The notes: a model not told the origin generated them from the sequence alone. Counted from the first letter of the stretch, positions 25,031 to 33,155 are shown. The stretch: DNA of 64,000 nucleotides from JAPLJU01 sp036725345 (GCA_036725345.1 DAIMEJ010000005.1:1-64000); one strand, 5' to 3'. Made by a program: numbers and translations.

Positions 25031-25609
25031 TTAAAGCGGATCCTTGGCTTTTGCCGACTTCTTTTTCTCGTCCTGTAATTTCCGGAGCCGGGTAAAAAGA
25101 GGGCCTTCCTCCCTCCACATCCAGCAACTGTCCTTCAGGAGACCCGGGTCGTATTCGGAGGCCCGTTCACCCGTTGCGCCCTCGCGCCTCCGGCTGTGAT
25201 AAGCCCAGTAGCCCTGTAGGGCTGCCGATCCCATTGCCAAAATCAGGTTCGTCAGGTGAAGACACCCCTCGACGCCGCCCAGGAGGGCCCTCACCTTCCT
25301 GGTAAATCCCGGCTTAATCTTGAGTCCCATCAGTTTCTTCACGAAGGTTTCGATCTCGCGGCAACCGTCAATCGGGACATCGTTCATGACCGCCGTGGCC
25401 TCCTTGACCTCAAGATCCGGCAGGGCAAGATCCAAGCGTACCGTCATCCGATGAACGATCCCCGGATCGAGATGCTGATCGCGCGAATAATAGTAAAAAG
25501 GGAAAAAACGCTCGTCGGTGAGTATACCCTCGATCTGGATCATTCCGTCATCCATTTCATAGGAATTCACGGTGATCACACGCGTGTGAATCTTTTCCTT
25601 CTTCCCCAA
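25031..25609 (-). CDS. DUF2889 domain protein
   Basis: The 192-residue protein matches the DUF2889 layout. It has a beta-rich N-terminal half (IQIEGILTDERFFPFYYYSR ... GIVHRMTVRLDLALPDLEV), then DGCREIETFVKKLMGLKIKP, GVEGCLHLTNLILAMGSAA, and the terminal LKDSCWMWREEGPLFTRL with a conserved Cys. No catalytic role is established for the family. A minus-strand promoter with TTGTTG and TATAGG 17 bases apart can be read near 25706-25734. Confidence 0.75.
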   Translation of the reverse strand: MGKKEKIHTRVITVNSYEMDDGMIQIEGILTDERFFPFYYYSRDQHLDPGIVHRMTVRLDLALPDLEVKEATAVMNDVPIDGCREIETFVKKLMGLKIKPGFTRKVRALLGGVEGCLHLTNLILAMGSAALQGYWAYHSRRREGATGERASEYDPGLLKDSCWMWREEGPLFTRLRKLQDEKKKSAKAKDPL

Positions 25610-25726
25610 ATCGATTCCCCTTTTCGATAAAGAAACTTGCTCTAATCATTCTGCCAATGCACCCCGCCTGCGCGGCAGCCGGGTGACCGTCCCTTTTGAA
25701 CCGCCGTCCCTATAGCACATTAATCG

Positions 25727-25754
25727 GCCCTCAACAAGAGAAAGAGGGCTTTTT
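25727..25754 (+). terminator. Hairpin with T-tract, no gene assigned
   Basis: GCCCTC (25727-25732) pairs with GAGGGC (25744-25749), followed by TTTTT. No plus-strand gene precedes it; it could end a small untranslated RNA or be fortuitous. Confidence 0.4.
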
Positions 25755-25882
25755 GTAAACGCTCACCGGCGCAGAAATTCACGCGAATTCATATCGTTTC
25801 TCGAGGGTTACCTGTAGCACATGACCGTGACCTGTCCATGGCTGCTTGATTATAGATCAGAAATCATGGTAATAATGCCAAA

Positions 25883-27370
25883 ATGAAGTCCACCGGGAAC
25901 GCCATGTGTTTCAAAAGTCGAATCACCAGATTTATTCTGGTCTTTCTTGCCTTTTGCAGTGCCGCTCTGTTTTTCCCGCTCGATGCGGGTGCGGAATTGA
26001 CGCTGGAAGACGAGCGGAAACTCGGCAAGGAAATTTACGATAAGCTTGCCGGCCATGACCTTTTCCTGAAAAACCCCCGGGTGACCCGCTACGTCGAATC
26101 CGTCGGGTACCAAATCCTCGCCCAGAGCAAAAGGGTCCCCTTCGATTTTAAATTCTCCGTCATGAAGAGCAGCGCCATCAACGCCTTTGCCACCCCCGGG
26201 GGATACGTCTACGTCAACACGGGGTTGATCCTCGTCGCGGAGAACGAGAGCGAATTCGCCAGCGTCATCGCCCATGAAATAGCCCATGCCAACGCGAGAC
26301 ATATCGCCGATATCATCGAAAAATCCAAGAAGGTCAACGTTGCCACGCTGGCCGGGGTCCTCGCCGCGGCCGTCCTCGGGGGGGGAAGCCCGGAAGGCAT
26401 GGCCGTCGCCACCTTCTCCCTGGCGGCGGGAACGAGCATGCAGCTCAAGTACACCCGTGACAACGAGGAAGAGGCGGACCGGTTCGGCATGGCCTACCTC
26501 ACCGGCGCCGGATACGACGCCCAGAGCATGCCGGACTTCCTGAAGGTCATGCGACGCAATGAGTTCTACTCCAATTCCATCCCTTCATACTTTCTCACCC
26601 ACCCGGGGACCGACGAAAGAATCCGCTACCTGGACGGGCTGATTCAAACACGTTACAACCGGAGGGGCCACGAGGACATCATCGGGGGATTCCGTCGCAT
26701 TCAGACGATCATTCGTCTTTCCGACAAAAATGAGCAATCCGCCCTGGCGTATTTCAAGAGCGAAGCGGAAAAGAACCCACGGGACGTGGATGCCCTCCTG
26801 GGTCTTGCCTCGACGCAGGCAAAACTCGGGCGGATGGATGAAGCCTTCACGAATTTCAACCGCGCCCTTCAGGTGTCGCCGAAGGATCCGGATGTGCTCC
26901 GGGGGCTCGGTAAAAGCCTCATCGATTCGGGAAGGGCCGCCGAGGCCGTGGGTGTCCTCGAGAAAGCTTACACCGTGGACGAGAATGATCTGGAAACCGC
27001 CATGGGTCTCGGACGGGCTTACGAGCAGACCGGAAACTACCAGGCGGCCCTTACCGTCTTTAAAAAAGCGGCAATAAAAAATCCCGACAATGAAAATATA
27101 CCCTACCACCTTGCCACCAATTACGGGCACCTCAATAACCCGGGAGAGTCGCACTATTTTTTCGGCATTCACTTCATGAAAAAGAAAAAAACAGACAGCG
27201 CCCTATTTCATTTCCGTGAGGCGCTCAAGTATGCTCCGCCCGGGAGCGCCAGGGCAGCGGACCTTCAGAAGTATATCGAGACGCTGAGCAAGAAAGAGCC
27301 CCCTAAGGCCGCCAAACCGCAGGAGGGGCCTAGGAGACCGCGATTTATGTTTCCGCGCTCCACGAATTGA
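25883..27370 (+). CDS. Secreted M48 metalloprotease with TPR repeats (BepA-like)
   Basis: The 495-residue protein has a signal peptide ending near AGAELTLEDERKLG. Its M48 peptidase domain, residues about 40-250, has the zinc motif SVIAHEIAHANARH and the third ligand in RDNEEEADRFGMAYL. TPR repeats follow at about 280-450 (e.g. DVDALLGLASTQAKLGRMDE, LETAMGLGRAYEQTGNYQAA). The plan is that of BepA/YfgC, a periplasmic protease and chaperone for outer-membrane protein and LPS assembly. The start could also be the ATG at 25904. It is monocistronic. Confidence 0.92.
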   Translation: MKSTGNAMCFKSRITRFILVFLAFCSAALFFPLDAGAELTLEDERKLGKEIYDKLAGHDLFLKNPRVTRYVESVGYQILAQSKRVPFDFKFSVMKSSAINAFATPGGYVYVNTGLILVAENESEFASVIAHEIAHANARHIADIIEKSKKVNVATLAGVLAAAVLGGGSPEGMAVATFSLAAGTSMQLKYTRDNEEEADRFGMAYLTGAGYDAQSMPDFLKVMRRNEFYSNSIPSYFLTHPGTDERIRYLDGLIQTRYNRRGHEDIIGGFRRIQTIIRLSDKNEQSALAYFKSEAEKNPRDVDALLGLASTQAKLGRMDEAFTNFNRALQVSPKDPDVLRGLGKSLIDSGRAAEAVGVLEKAYTVDENDLETAMGLGRAYEQTGNYQAALTVFKKAAIKNPDNENIPYHLATNYGHLNNPGESHYFFGIHFMKKKKTDSALFHFREALKYAPPGSARAADLQKYIETLSKKEPPKAAKPQEGPRRPRFMFPRSTN

Positions 27371-27531
27371 AATGACCGCCTGAGAAAGATAGATTGAGTC
27401 GCTGTCTTCGAACCACCGGCATCCGGCCGATCGGAGACAAAAAATCTTCAGGCCGGGTCAACTTTGTTGGACTTATCCGGACATTCATTGTCTGGGTACC
27501 CGGCCGGGATGATGCCATGGGAGGTGCCAGC

Positions 27532-27993
27532 ATGAGAAATACACTGACTGTGATTCTGACCCTTTTTCTCTCGACGGGCGTCGTTTACGCGGCCGCCGGA
27601 GACATCGGTTCAGCAAAGGAAGCCAAGGCCATGGTGCAAAAGGCCGTTGCCTACCTGAAAACGAACGGTCCCGAAGCCGCCTTCCCGGCTTTCAGCGATC
27701 CGAAGGGTGAATTCTTGGACAGGGACCTCTACATCTGGGTTGCCGACGCGAATGCCGATATGACGTGCGTCGCGCACGGCGCCAGCGCTCAGCTCGTCGG
27801 GAGAACACTGCTGGATTTCAAGGACAGCGACGGGAAGCCCTTCATGAGAGAAATCCGCGAACTCGCCAGAACAAGTGAGAGCGGTTCGGTCGATTACAAG
27901 TGGTTCCGCCCCGGGACCGGGAAGATCGAACAGAAATCGGTCTACTTCGAAACGGTCGGCCATTACATTGTCGCCTGCGGTTACTACAAGTGA
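27532..27993 (+). CDS. Secreted single-Cache-domain protein (paralog 1)
   Basis: The 153-residue protein has a signal peptide (MRNTLTVILTLFLSTGVVYA) and one sCache_2-like domain: PAFSDPKGEFLDRDLYIWVA, then CVAHGASAQLVGRTLLDF, KPFMREIRELA, SGSVDYKWF and a terminal HYIVACGYYK. Such domains usually sense small ligands in chemoreceptors and kinases, but no membrane anchor or signalling domain is attached, so it may be a free periplasmic binding protein. The start at 27532 has GGGAGG nearby. It is a tandem paralog of the gene at 28193. Confidence 0.82.
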   Translation: MRNTLTVILTLFLSTGVVYAAAGDIGSAKEAKAMVQKAVAYLKTNGPEAAFPAFSDPKGEFLDRDLYIWVADANADMTCVAHGASAQLVGRTLLDFKDSDGKPFMREIRELARTSESGSVDYKWFRPGTGKIEQKSVYFETVGHYIVACGYYK

Positions 27994-28029
27994 AACTCGA
28001 CCTCCAAATGGGGGACAGGCAAAAAACAA

Positions 28030-28059
28030 TTGACCGCCGGCGGGGACTTCATCTATAGT
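28030..28059 (+). promoter_or_regulatory. Possible promoter of the second Cache gene
   Basis: TTGACC at 28030-28035 and TATAGT at 28054-28059 are 18 bases apart, about 134 bases before the start codon. Confidence 0.45.
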
Positions 28060-28192
28060 CGTTCCCGGGCTTGAAAAAGTCCTTGTCACCTTGAATCAAG
28101 AAGAAAGGGGGGATGGAGGCACCCGCGGGAATAACTGGGTAAAAAAATAGAAAAAACACTGCTTTTAAAAAATTTAAAATGGAGGGAGTCTG

Positions 28193-28648
28193 ATGAAGAA
28201 AGTATTTGCAGCGTTGCTGATCGTCGCACTGGTTGCCGGCTTTGCCTACGCCCAGGCCGCTAAAGGCACGGCGGCCGAGGCCAAGGCACTCCTGGACAAG
28301 GCCGTTTCATACTACAAGGCCAATGGCGAGGCGAAGGCTTTCGCCGCATTCAATGACCCCAAGGGGCAGTTTGTCAACAAGGACCTCTACATATTTGCCC
28401 TCGACATGTCCGGAAAGATCCTCGCGCACGGGGCCAGTGCAGCACTGATCGGCAAAGACATGAGCAAGACACCTGATGCCGACGGCAAGCTTTTCATGAA
28501 CGAAATGGTCAACGTCGCCAAGACGAAGGGCAAGGGAACCGTCGATTACAAGTGGGAAAACAAGGTCACCAAAAAAGTGGAACCCAAATCATCCTACGTC
28601 GAGAAAGTCGCTGCCAACGTGGTCCTCGGCTGCGGATACTACAAATAA
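28193..28648 (+). CDS. Secreted single-Cache-domain protein (paralog 2)
   Basis: The 151-residue protein starts at 28193 with GGAGGGAG upstream. A clean signal peptide (MKKVFAALLIVALVAGFAYA) is followed by one Cache-like domain: AAFNDPKGQFVNKDLYIFAL, KILAHGASAALIGKDMS, KLFMNEMVNVAK, KGTVDYKWENKV and the terminal VVLGCGYYK. The same blocks occur in order in the gene at 27532, so the pair arose by tandem duplication. The long, purine-rich leader and strong site suggest high expression. The ligand is unknown. Confidence 0.85.
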   Translation: MKKVFAALLIVALVAGFAYAQAAKGTAAEAKALLDKAVSYYKANGEAKAFAAFNDPKGQFVNKDLYIFALDMSGKILAHGASAALIGKDMSKTPDADGKLFMNEMVNVAKTKGKGTVDYKWENKVTKKVEPKSSYVEKVAANVVLGCGYYK

Positions 28649-28671
28649 CACCCTGAGAAGCGCCTGAAACC

Positions 28672-28711
28672 AAAAGGGCCGCTCCCCGGATCGGGGGTGC
28701 GGCCCTTTTTT
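28672..28711 (+). terminator. Rho-independent terminator after the second Cache gene
   Basis: AAAAGGGCCGC (28672-28682) pairs with GCGGCCCTTTT (28699-28709) around an inner TCCCC/GGGGG stem, followed by T residues. Confidence 0.9.
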
Positions 28712-28758
28712 ATCCGCAAGCCCTCATCACAACGACGGGCTCCTCGGGGTGAGGGGCG

Positions 28759-29295
28759 CTACAGGTCTCCCGCCCCCTTCGTGATTTTTCTTCCCGTTTC
28801 CTTGTTCATTTTTTCCGTGATGGGTTTATAGGCGTAGAGGGCTTCCCCTTCGTTCAGCATGGTCTTGAATTCGATGGTGACCAGGACCTGCTTGCCCGAC
28901 CACGCGTAAAAATCCTTACCGAAAACATTCTCGCCGTCTCCATAAACCTCGACAAATGTTTGCTTCAGGTCGAGATAATTCATCAGCCCCTTCACACGGA
29001 TCGTCACCTTGAAAAAATCATCCCGGTAAAAGCCATAGGTAATGCTTTCGATGACGGCTTTCCCGATCTTCAGCTTGTCTTCGGGCCTGACATAATACTT
29101 CTCATCTCCTTCAACCCGGACAAGTTCCATCCCCGGCAACCGGGTGATTTTTGTTCCCCACCTGATTCCCCGGAAGCCTTCCGGTTCATTCTGGAAGCTC
29201 GGCACTGGGGGAGCCTTTTGAGAACACCCGAAAACAGTCATCACCAGGAGCACCGCGATGGCGACCGCCCCTATCCTGTCTTTCACCACTGACAT
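28759..29295 (-). CDS. Putative lipoprotein, unknown function
   Basis: The 178-residue protein starts at 29295, with GGGAGGG just upstream. A longer frame to 29487 reads into the truncated tRNA copy and is spurious. The signal peptide ends in a lipobox (VLLVMTVFGCSQKAP), so it is likely lipid-anchored. The mature part (FRGIRWGTKITRLPGMELVR ... YFYVR-like beta pattern) resembles short secreted proteins that open with 'F.GI.WGT'. No catalytic motif is visible. It is the last chromosomal gene left of the integrated element. Confidence 0.75.
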   Translation of the reverse strand: MSVVKDRIGAVAIAVLLVMTVFGCSQKAPPVPSFQNEPEGFRGIRWGTKITRLPGMELVRVEGDEKYYVRPEDKLKIGKAVIESITYGFYRDDFFKVTIRVKGLMNYLDLKQTFVEVYGDGENVFGKDFYAWSGKQVLVTIEFKTMLNEGEALYAYKPITEKMNKETGRKITKGAGDL

Positions 29296-29392
29296 TTTTC
29301 CCTCCCGGATTTTCAATCTTCCGACCGACAGCGGTTTCACGAATGAGACTATACACCATTGCCTTTGCAATTTCGATTCCAATAAAGACAAA

Positions 29393-29428
29393 AAAAGGGC
29401 CGCAAGCCAATAAACCCGCAGCCCTTTT
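29393..29428 (-). terminator. Displaced terminator of the tRNA-Cys gene
   Basis: AAAAGGGC (29393-29400) pairs with GCCCTTTT (29421-29428); on the minus strand it is followed by T residues. It lies directly downstream of the truncated tRNA-Cys copy and mirrors the hairpin at 39971-40003. Confidence 0.65.
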
Positions 29429-29438
29429 ACTTTATTAT

Positions 29439-29485
29439 GGAGGCGGCAACCGGATTCGAACCGGTGAATAACGGTTTTGCAGACC
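29439..29485 (-). repeat. attL: 47-bp direct repeat, truncated tRNA-Cys copy
   Basis: Forty-seven bases identical to 40017-40063. On the minus strand it contains the tRNA-Cys 3' part from the anticodon loop to the CCA end; the 5' half is missing, so it is not a tRNA gene. A further ~10 bases outside match with one difference. Confidence 0.9.
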
Positions 29486-29594
29486 AATCTTTAGTGTTTA
29501 AACCTACCTGATTTCAATAACCTTTCCACCCTGCCCTTTTTCCCGTGTTGTGAAAATTGATGGGACTTAATTTTTCGAATGATTAATCTAGATG

Positions 29595-29873
29595 CTATTG
29601 CTTTAATTCTTTATTTTGGATTAAATACCATGACTCATTGGTTAACCAACCCCAATAATTATATCCAATTTCTGATATTATGAATCGATCATTCGGTAAT
29701 TTTTCATGCAATTTTTCAGCAATTGTTTTTGCATCGTATTCCGACAACAAATAAAAACAACTTCTCATGTCATATCGCCATGTGATGATTTCTTTTATTG
29801 AGTTGATAATATTCACCAACTCATCTCGTTTTTCTATTGATCTATTGTGAACTAATAAATAGACCTTTCTCAT
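29595..29873 (-). CDS. Small AT-rich protein of unknown function
   Basis: This 92-residue protein is not recognised by family. It starts MRKVYLLVHNRSIEKRDELV and contains ITWRYDMRSCFYLLSEYDAK, LHEKLPNDRFIISEIGY and a final WGWLTNESWYLI. The alternating pattern (short strand, helix, W.....SCFYL, helix, D.F.I.EI) would fit a small ferredoxin-like fold as in SinR-like and Cas2-like proteins, but this is only a layout resemblance. It overlaps the upstream membrane-protein gene by four bases (ATGA) and is much more AT-rich than the chromosome. Confidence 0.6.
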   Translation of the reverse strand: MRKVYLLVHNRSIEKRDELVNIINSIKEIITWRYDMRSCFYLLSEYDAKTIAEKLHEKLPNDRFIISEIGYNYWGWLTNESWYLIQNKELKQ

Positions 29874-30241
29874 TGTCCCCTATACTCAATCGTTGGCGTT
29901 TGTGGTGTCTCAATGACTTTAGATAAATCAATAGCAGATGGAGATGGTTCACCCTTTTGTTGCATCAATTCTAACGATATTTTCTTTAATTGATATTCTT
30001 CTGATTGCAATTTGTCTCTGTCAAAAATCAATAAAAATAGAAAGCCGAAAACCGCAGTGGCAGCTGGTAAACTCATCAAAATTATAAGCCATGTCGGAGT
30101 AGGTGCTGCTAACCAACAGCTCAAGAAAATAGCCAGCGGTGTAATTATAGCGCATAGCCATAAGATAGGGTTTAAGGCGCTTCGGACGGTAAGTTTTCCG
30201 CCTGCGTCTATTACCCTCGTTAAGATCTGCCCTCTATCCAT
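29870..30241 (-). CDS. Two-helix membrane protein of unknown function
   Basis: The 123-residue protein has two adjacent hydrophobic segments, residues about 25-46 (ILWLCAIITPLAIFLSCWLA) and 50-72, followed by a charged cytoplasmic tail with a short coiled-coil-like stretch (DKLQSEEYQLKKISLELMQQ). No family was recognised. It is coupled to the 92-residue protein downstream; the pair is likely cargo of the element. Confidence 0.6.
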   Translation of the reverse strand: MDRGQILTRVIDAGGKLTVRSALNPILWLCAIITPLAIFLSCWLAAPTPTWLIILMSLPAATAVFGFLFLLIFDRDKLQSEEYQLKKISLELMQQKGEPSPSAIDLSKVIETPQTPTIEYRGQ

Positions 30242-30422
30242 ATATCCTTTAAAATTAAAAAAATAATACTTAGCTTTATTAAGAAGAGTGTTTTATATAA
30301 CAAAAACTTTGAAATAATTCATGTTAATTTTATTATGATTTTATGAAGAGGGCATTATCTTTTTAATCCCCTTTTGAATTTAAATCCCCCCCTAAAAGTA
30401 CATTAACCGCCGAAGTGCTTCC

Positions 30423-31520
30423 TCAAGAAGAAAAACTTTCTTTGACACTCTCCATCACGATAAGTTTAGTTTTGGAAATGTTATCTAACAATTTCACCGC
30501 ATTTAGTTTATGGCCCGGAAGCGGATGCTGATACCTCAATGCCATCTTAATCGTCTTGTGTCCCATGATTTCCATGATCGTTTTCACATCAACCCCCGCC
30601 ATGCCGAGCCGTGATCCGAAAGTGTGACGAAGGTCATGGAACCTGAACCGAACCTCTTTCAGTTCACCACGGACATTTTCGAAACGCTTTAACCCCGCCT
30701 TGTCTATTGCCGTCCAGAAGGCGTTAGTGAGGACGGTCAGCCTTTCCCCCTTTTCGTTGCAGAAAACATATTCGGATTTCTCGTCTTCGATGCGTTTTCT
30801 CAGGATAGCGATCGCCGTTGCGTTGATCGGCACATTGCGGCCCTCTGTGTTCTTGGTCACGGTGACGCTGACATAACGATCCTTCAGGCGCACATCCTGT
30901 ACCCGCAGGTTCATGATCTCCCCGAGCCTCATCCCCGTATTGAGGGCGAATGTGACCATGCCCGGAAGGTACTTCTCCCGTTGTGGTCGATCCTCGCAAG
31001 CCTGAATGAGCCTCTTTTCCTCTTCCGGGGTCAGTACCCACATCTTCTCGTTATCCTCTTTGAGCATCTTCACCCTGACAAGGGGATTGTGATTAAGCAG
31101 TTTCCACTCGACGGCCTTGTTGAGCATGTTCCGAAGCGTGGCGATGTCCCTGTTCACCGTCGCGGGGGCCTTCTTCCCTTCCCTTCTCGCCTTCCTGAAT
31201 TGCTCCACGGAAAAGGGGGTGATGTCGCCGAGCATCTTCCCGTCGAAGTGCTTTTTCAGGGTGTCGATCGAAACCCCGTTGCGCTTCGCCGACCCCGGCT
31301 TCTTGTTTGCCCCGGCGTACTTCATGTACCGCTTCGCGAAATCATCAAAGAGGATTTTCTTGATCTTCGGCTTCCACTCCCCCTGAATGACCTCTTGCCT
31401 GCGTATGACGAGCTTCTCCTTCGCCACGGTCCTGCTCACCGGGCCGACACACTCGCTGTACCGCCTGCCGTCATAAACGAAATCTATGTAGTGACTTTTG
31501 CCTCTTTTATAGACGCCCAT
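30423..31520 (-). CDS. int: Tyrosine site-specific integrase
   Basis: The 365-residue integrase has an N-terminal DNA-binding region (MGVYKRGKSHYIDFVYDGRR, then a SAM-like core-binding domain around 60-150) and a C-terminal catalytic domain. The catalytic set is visible: first Arg in ALNTGMRLGEIMNLRV, Lys in VTKNTEGR, RFHDLRHTFGSRLGMAGV (HxxR), the next His in IMEIMGHKTIKMALRYQHP and the nucleophilic Tyr in RYQH. It would recombine attP with the tRNA-Cys attB. It lies about 1 kb from attL. Confidence 0.95.
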   Translation of the reverse strand: MGVYKRGKSHYIDFVYDGRRYSECVGPVSRTVAKEKLVIRRQEVIQGEWKPKIKKILFDDFAKRYMKYAGANKKPGSAKRNGVSIDTLKKHFDGKMLGDITPFSVEQFRKARREGKKAPATVNRDIATLRNMLNKAVEWKLLNHNPLVRVKMLKEDNEKMWVLTPEEEKRLIQACEDRPQREKYLPGMVTFALNTGMRLGEIMNLRVQDVRLKDRYVSVTVTKNTEGRNVPINATAIAILRKRIEDEKSEYVFCNEKGERLTVLTNAFWTAIDKAGLKRFENVRGELKEVRFRFHDLRHTFGSRLGMAGVDVKTIMEIMGHKTIKMALRYQHPLPGHKLNAVKLLDNISKTKLIVMESVKESFSS

Positions 31521-31551
31521 ATAATCACCTTCCTTCTTTTTCGTAACTTCA

Positions 31552-31848
31552 TCATATCTTGTTGTTTTTTTCAGCTTTGTCCAATCTGTCTAATTCCTTT
31601 TCTAATTCATCCAGTACTCCATCTAAATCACTTTTATTCATGCGTGCTTGCTTGAGTGCCTCCCTATGCGATTTTCCTTCTCTATAAATGTAGAACAGAA
31701 TCAACGGCCAGAAAATGATACCCAACAAAACAAAATGTAAGTTCCTTAAATCAATCTTTCTGTCAAAACCATGAGCTTGCGATTGTCGAATCTTATAATA
31801 AACAACTAATACCCCTACGATTAACCATCCCAAGACAACCTTTGTCAT
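31552..31848 (-). CDS. Small membrane protein of unknown function
   Basis: The 98-residue protein has a hydrophobic start (VVLGWLIVGVLVVYY), a second membrane segment (FVLLGIIFWPLILFYIY) and a charged C-terminal coiled-coil-like tail (DLDGVLDELEKELDRLDKAE). No family was recognised. A hairpin terminator lies just upstream at 31918-31986, so it must have its own promoter or be read through. It is AT-rich like the other small genes at this end of the element. Confidence 0.6.
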   Translation of the reverse strand: MTKVVLGWLIVGVLVVYYKIRQSQAHGFDRKIDLRNLHFVLLGIIFWPLILFYIYREGKSHREALKQARMNKSDLDGVLDELEKELDRLDKAEKNNKI

Positions 31849-31917
31849 GGCACTGTCCCCCTAAATGCTTTGATTTCAAAATTTATCTTCTTTCTGTGAA
31901 ACCCCTACCTATACAAA

Positions 31918-31986
31918 AAAGCCTGAGACCTTCCCCGGAGCATAAGCATCCGCCCAAGCGTCGCCGCCGTGGGGATCTCAGGCTTT
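31918..31986 (-). terminator. Long hairpin terminator-like structure
   Basis: AAAGCCTGAGA (31918-31928) pairs perfectly with TCTCAGGCTTT (31976-31986). An inner CCCC/GGGG pairing is also possible, and on the minus strand a T-run follows. Its shape resembles the hairpins at 34993-35045 and 39637-39669. Confidence 0.6.
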
Positions 31987-32078
31987 CTAATCTTGTCCTG
32001 TTTCATTGCTTATGCCTCGGGAATTTAGTTTTATAAGTTATATAACTATATGCACCTATTAAATCAAGAAAAATTACG

Positions 32079-32107
32079 TTGCGGATAATACCGCGTTTCG
32101 GTATAAA
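32079..32107 (+). promoter_or_regulatory. Promoter with overlapping palindromic operator
   Basis: TTGCGG (32079-32084) and TATAAA (32102-32107) are 17 bases apart. An inverted repeat ATACCG-cgttt-CGGTAT (32088-32104) covers the spacer and -10 box. The -10 box ends only six bases before the ATG of the ribbon-helix-helix gene, which predicts a leaderless transcript and repression by the encoded protein. Confidence 0.6.
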
Positions 32108-32112
32108 AGGCC

Positions 32113-32283
32113 ATGTCAACCGAGTTGCCAAAAATCATTTTTCACCTTGATGAATCGTTACTGAAGCGCCTTGATGATTTCCGTTTCAAGCATCGCATCA
32201 ATTTCAGGTCCGCCGCCATCCGACGCCTTCTCGAAGAAGCCTTGAAGAAATACGAGAAACGCTCGATGAAGAAAGGGGGATGA
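32113..32283 (+). CDS. Ribbon-helix-helix (CopG/Arc-type) regulator, 56 residues
   Basis: The small gene encodes MSTELPKIIFHLDESLLKRL ... ending KYEKRSMKKGG. The pattern is that of a ribbon-helix-helix repressor: short N-terminal strand (PKIIFHL), helix A (DESLLKRLDDFRFKH), turn, helix B (RSAAIRRLLEEALKKYEK). It likely binds DNA as a dimer of dimers and may repress its own promoter through the palindrome over the -10 box. A secreted-protein gene starts four bases after its stop. Confidence 0.8.
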   Translation: MSTELPKIIFHLDESLLKRLDDFRFKHRINFRSAAIRRLLEEALKKYEKRSMKKGG

Positions 32284-32287
32284 TATA

Positions 32288-32764
32288 TTGAGGAAATATT
32301 TTACCCTTCTTTTCATATTTGCTGTCTTGACACCCACTAATCTTTTTGCGGCTGATTTCTATCTATATCTGGATAACTGCAAAGCCACCGTGGGATACCT
32401 CGTCGAATCCAAAGAAAATATCAAAACAGTTGATTTTGATGAAATGATCATTTCGTGTAGTAGAGTATCCCAGACAATTAAATGCGAAACGGTTTTTTTT
32501 GAAGGACAAAAAGCCATTCAAGAGAAAAAGTTTGAATACTTCGTTGAGTTAGATTCTCCGCCGATTCTCATTTTCACCGACACAATACGGAGCGACTATT
32601 TCGTGGTAGATCTTAATCAACACGCCGTGACAATGGTTTCACGAGTTTTGGGTGAAAAATTTGCAGGATCTAAAATTTGCACGGGCCTATATTTTACTGA
32701 GAGTGAAAGAAAATTGTTAGAAGAGAAGAAGCCCCGCACTCCTACCCCTACCCGCAAAAAATAA
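32288..32764 (+). CDS. Secreted protein of unknown function
   Basis: The 158-residue protein starts at a TTG (32288) behind GGGGGA. The signal peptide is clear (MRKYFTLLFIFAVLTPTNLFAAD). The mature protein has four cysteines (NCKATVGYL, ISCSRVS, KCETVFF, KICTGLYF) that could pair in the periplasm, and a basic proline/threonine-rich end (KPRTPTPTRKK). No family was recognised. It is coupled to the RHH gene upstream, so its expression is probably controlled by that regulator. Confidence 0.65.
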   Translation: MRKYFTLLFIFAVLTPTNLFAADFYLYLDNCKATVGYLVESKENIKTVDFDEMIISCSRVSQTIKCETVFFEGQKAIQEKKFEYFVELDSPPILIFTDTIRSDYFVVDLNQHAVTMVSRVLGEKFAGSKICTGLYFTESERKLLEEKKPRTPTPTRKK

Positions 32765-32837
32765 TCGCCCTGAATCAATCCTGCGAAGCCCTGAATAGGC
32801 ATTGACGCCCTGTCCCCGGAGTGGTATCAAATTCGAC

Positions 32838-33140
32838 ATGGATATTTCAGACCGTGATGACAATATAATCACCCTGCTCGCCTATTATCTGCACCTTGAT
32901 GCGCTTAAAAAAGAGGGCCTCCTTGACAATGAATTGTTAATTAAATTTTATGAAAATTTAACTGACGAACAAAAGATGCATCTTGTTTTCTTCCAATACA
33001 AACAAATATCACTTGCTAACGAATGGAAGAAATTTCTTGAGAACCCCGAACCTAATATCAGCCGTTCCGAAGCCGTCCGTCGCACCTTTGATGAAGCCAT
33101 GAAGAAATTCGAAGAACGGATAAAAAAAACGGAAAAGTGA
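32838..33140 (+). CDS. Small helical protein of unknown function
   Basis: The protein is 100 residues from the ATG at 32838 (MDISDRDDNIITLLAYYLHL). It is predicted to be mostly helical and charged, ending in RRTFDEAMKKFEERIKKTEK. A longer frame from 32802 has no better site. It lies downstream of the RHH and secreted-protein genes on the same strand and may be part of their transcript. No family was recognised. Confidence 0.55.
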   Translation: MDISDRDDNIITLLAYYLHLDALKKEGLLDNELLIKFYENLTDEQKMHLVFFQYKQISLANEWKKFLENPEPNISRSEAVRRTFDEAMKKFEERIKKTEK

Positions 33141-33155
33141 GCCTCCTTTCCGCCC

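Noticed and set aside
29439..29510. A second tRNA-Cys gene
   Set aside because: Only the 3' part to the anticodon loop is present; the D-arm and 5' acceptor strand are missing, so it is an attachment-site copy.
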